DNA of 51,668 nucleotides from Planctomycetota bacterium (lineage in GTDB: Bacteria; Planctomycetota; PUPC01; DSUN01), in assembly GCA_016872875.1 (NCBI GenBank), contig VGYW01000003.1, positions 1 through 51,668 on the forward strand, given 5' to 3'. The notes under the pieces were generated by a model. It was not told the origin of the DNA and searched no databases. It saw only the letters and a list, made by a program, of their open reading frames with translations. Positions 50,329 to 51,668 of this stretch are shown here, piece by piece. How positions within the stretch are numbered: the stretch's first letter is position 1; each line of letters opens with the position of its first letter. The position numbers and the translations under genes are program-made.

Positions 50329-50402
50329 CGGCGGGAGGGCGACGCTCCCGCGGAGCCGCGGCTTGCCCGCGCGCGCGGTTCGGCAGGAGCCTCACCCTCC
50401 CA
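50329..50402. repeat. REP-like inverted repeat
   Basis: GGGAGGGCGACGCTCCCGCG with GAGCCG, then its inverse CGGTTCGGCAGGAGCCTCAC with CCTCCC. It lies between convergent genes, where it may help to end transcription. Confidence 0.7.
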
Positions 50403-50420
50403 TCGTGGGCTCAAGGGGGC

Positions 50421-51668
50421 TCAGCTTTCGAGGAGGCGGACGAGGGGGCAGCGGGTGCAGGTGGCGGTCTCGGAGTCGCAGAAGTCGGCGTAGAGCTGGT
50501 AGAGGCCCTGCTGGCGGCGGGCGCTGCGAAGGAGCTTGACGTCGCTCTCCTCCCTGCCGAAGACGCGCAGGGACATGAACCTTGTGATGCTGGTGCTGGG
50601 GAGCTTGGGGTAGGCGGCGAAGAGCTGGTGGAGGAGCTCCTCGAAGGGACGGTCGGCGTCGCGGCGGGCCTGGTAGAGGAGGGCGGGGAGGAGCTCGTCC
50701 ACGATGATCGTGTCGGCGCGGTCGGCGCCGACGAGGCGCATGGGGTGGGGCATCGGCTTGGCGGTGAAGTGGGTCATCGTGTCCCAGAACGGGTCGCTGA
50801 GGGAGAGGAAGAAGTCGAGGAGTTGTGCTCGGCGGACTTTGAGTTCGCGGGGGGCGAGGCGTCCGGCGGCCGGGCCAATGGCCTGGCGGATGGCTTCCTG
50901 GAGGCCGTTCTCGATTGCCCGCGTGGCGACGCGGGCGAGTGCTGCGACGCGGCGGGTGGGGAAGTTGGGGGGGCGTGTGCCGTCGAAGGCCCACTGGGCG
51001 GGGTCGAGGGCGTCGTCGGCGAGGCCAGCGCCCAGTCCGCTCCAGAGCGCGCGAAGCTGGCGGATGTGCTCGCGGACCGCGTCGTCCGCCGATGGTGGCA
51101 CAGGCGTCCCGCCTGTGCCTGACACAGGCAAGATGCCTGTGCCACCACTGTTGCCGGCGGGGAGGAGGCCGGAGACGCCGAAGAGGAGGGCCTCCACTGC
51201 CAGGGACATTTCGGATTTCGGATTTCGGATTTCGGATTGCGATCTGGAATCTGGAATGTGGAATCTGGGATTCGCCGCGAGGCGCTCGCGGAGCGAGGCG
51301 AGGGGGAGTCGGCGGGCGAGTTCGAGGGCGGGGGCCTTGTTGCGCTTGTAGCCGAGGCCCTCGGCGATGGCCTCGTAGAGGAGCTGGTCGTCGTCGCCGG
51401 AGGCGCGGGCGGCGTGGCGGCGGGCCTTGTCGGCGATGCGTTGGTCCCCCGCGTGGCCGAGGAACTGGGCGAGCCATTCGATGGTGACTTTGCCCTCTTC
51501 GAGGAGCTTGTGGCAGCGCCCCGCGCTGGCGGCGCCGGCCTCGGGGTATTCGCCGGGGTCCACCGTGTCCACAAGCTCGGCCAGGGGGGTGCGAAGGTAG
51601 GGCTCGAGGGTGAGCTGAGGGACGGTGGCGCCGGCGGCGGTGCGGACGGAGGAATTGCCGAGGTCGTT
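50421..51668 (-). CDS. DUF2851 family protein, 5' end cut by the window edge
   Basis: The frame is open to the last base, so the start lies outside; 415 codons are visible. The part upstream of 51572 reads NDLGNSSVRTAAG and LTLEPYLRTPLAELVD, as in DUF2851 proteins. LLYEAIAEGLGYKRNKAPAL (20 residues), ELARRLPLASLRERLAANP, the region with RVAALARVATRAIENGLQEA (20 residues) and the C-terminal Cys-rich DFCDSETATCTRCPLVRLLE (20 residues), perhaps a metal site, fit the family, whose function is unknown. Two foreign segments interrupt the middle: IPDSRSQSEIRNPKSE (from GGATTTC words, 51208-51271) and GGTGILPVSGTGGTPVPP (from a REP palindrome, 51091-51144). Both keep the frame. Confidence 0.88.
   Translation of the reverse strand, partial: NDLGNSSVRTAAGATVPQLTLEPYLRTPLAELVDTVDPGEYPEAGAASAGRCHKLLEEGKVTIEWLAQFLGHAGDQRIADKARRHAARASGDDDQLLYEAIAEGLGYKRNKAPALELARRLPLASLRERLAANPRFHIPDSRSQSEIRNPKSEMSLAVEALLFGVSGLLPAGNSGGTGILPVSGTGGTPVPPSADDAVREHIRQLRALWSGLGAGLADDALDPAQWAFDGTRPPNFPTRRVAALARVATRAIENGLQEAIRQAIGPAAGRLAPRELKVRRAQLLDFFLSLSDPFWDTMTHFTAKPMPHPMRLVGADRADTIIVDELLPALLYQARRDADRPFEELLHQLFAAYPKLPSTSITRFMSLRVFGREESDVKLLRSARRQQGLYQLYADFCDSETATCTRCPLVRLLES
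51091..51144. repeat. REP-like palindrome inside the DUF2851 gene
   Basis: GGTGGCACAGGCGTCCCGCC with TGTGCC, then its near inverse ACAGGCAAGATGCCTGTGCC with ACC. It is a class seen elsewhere between genes, here carried in frame. Confidence 0.85.
51208..51271. repeat. GGATTTC and TGGAATC word repeats inside the DUF2851 gene
   Basis: TTTCGGATTTCGGATTTCGG with one more word is followed by ATCTGGAATCTGGAATGTGG. They are of the same style as the gap repeats at 26950 and 44388 but lie within coding sequence. Confidence 0.85.

Overview
The window is a very GC-rich bacterial chromosome fragment, most likely from a Planctomycetota-type organism. The main clue is the trio at 41212-46767: a DUF1549/DUF1553 protein, a twin-arginine-exported DUF1501 protein and a beta-rich pre-peptidase-C-like protein. 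That combination is typical of Planctomycetota and of some Verrucomicrobiota and Lentisphaerota. A DUF4175-like giant membrane protein, a SUMF1-family protein, a LacI/AraC hybrid regulator, a fused TssB-TssC protein and dense palindromic intergenic repeats fit the same group. No rRNA was seen. The only tRNA is tRNA-Lys(CUU) at the left edge.

Layout. 1-3011: tRNA-Lys, a dCMP deaminase, a DUF4157-like metallopeptidase-type protein and, from back-to-back promoters, a sugar-phosphate isomerase-like protein. 3115-5670: a TssB-TssC sheath fusion and a SplB-like radical SAM protein. 5863-9733 (minus): NrnA-like DHH phosphoesterase, a small membrane protein, malate dehydrogenase and NAD-type isocitrate dehydrogenase. 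9910-19543 (minus): a tightly packed operon of a GlmL/MutL-like ASKHA ATPase, a barrel-sandwich/KOW protein, a large DUF6754-type membrane protein, three further membrane proteins and a rhomboid-TPR protease. No glutamate mutase subunits accompany it, so it looks like an uncharacterised membrane complex and is the best candidate here for an undescribed system. 19642-24890: a PH-like membrane protein (possibly frameshifted), an ABC sugar permease, a decayed REP-associated transposase, a LacI/AraC hybrid regulator with a domain inserted between its two helix-turn-helices, and a secreted protein. 24999-28852 (minus): Ser/Thr kinase, accA, ispF and cysS in an overlapping operon. 29120-34252: the DUF4175-like protein, then two HNH proteins, the second with a restriction-endonuclease-like tail. 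34495-40673: a sugar ABC ATPase with a strong promoter and terminator, then nusA, infB, ylxP and rbfA. 41212-46767: the DUF1549, DUF1501 and PPC-like genes, ending in a 28-base poly-C tract. 46768-49418: about 2.65 kb with no credible gene, built of nested palindromes and a 126/127-bp tandem array. 49419-51668: a SUMF1-family protein and a DUF2851 protein cut by the window edge.

Two genome-wide themes stand out. First, many gaps hold 'word' repeats: short words repeated in tandem and often followed by their inverted complement. Several of these run into coding sequence and encode protein ends or in-frame insertions. Second, promoters of the form TTGAC(A/T/C/G)-16 to 18-TAnnnT can be read in front of many genes. 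They help choose starts, and they place two divergent genes (GTG 20419 and ATG 20635) at predicted leaderless starts. All functional calls rest on reading motifs and family resemblance; no database search was run.
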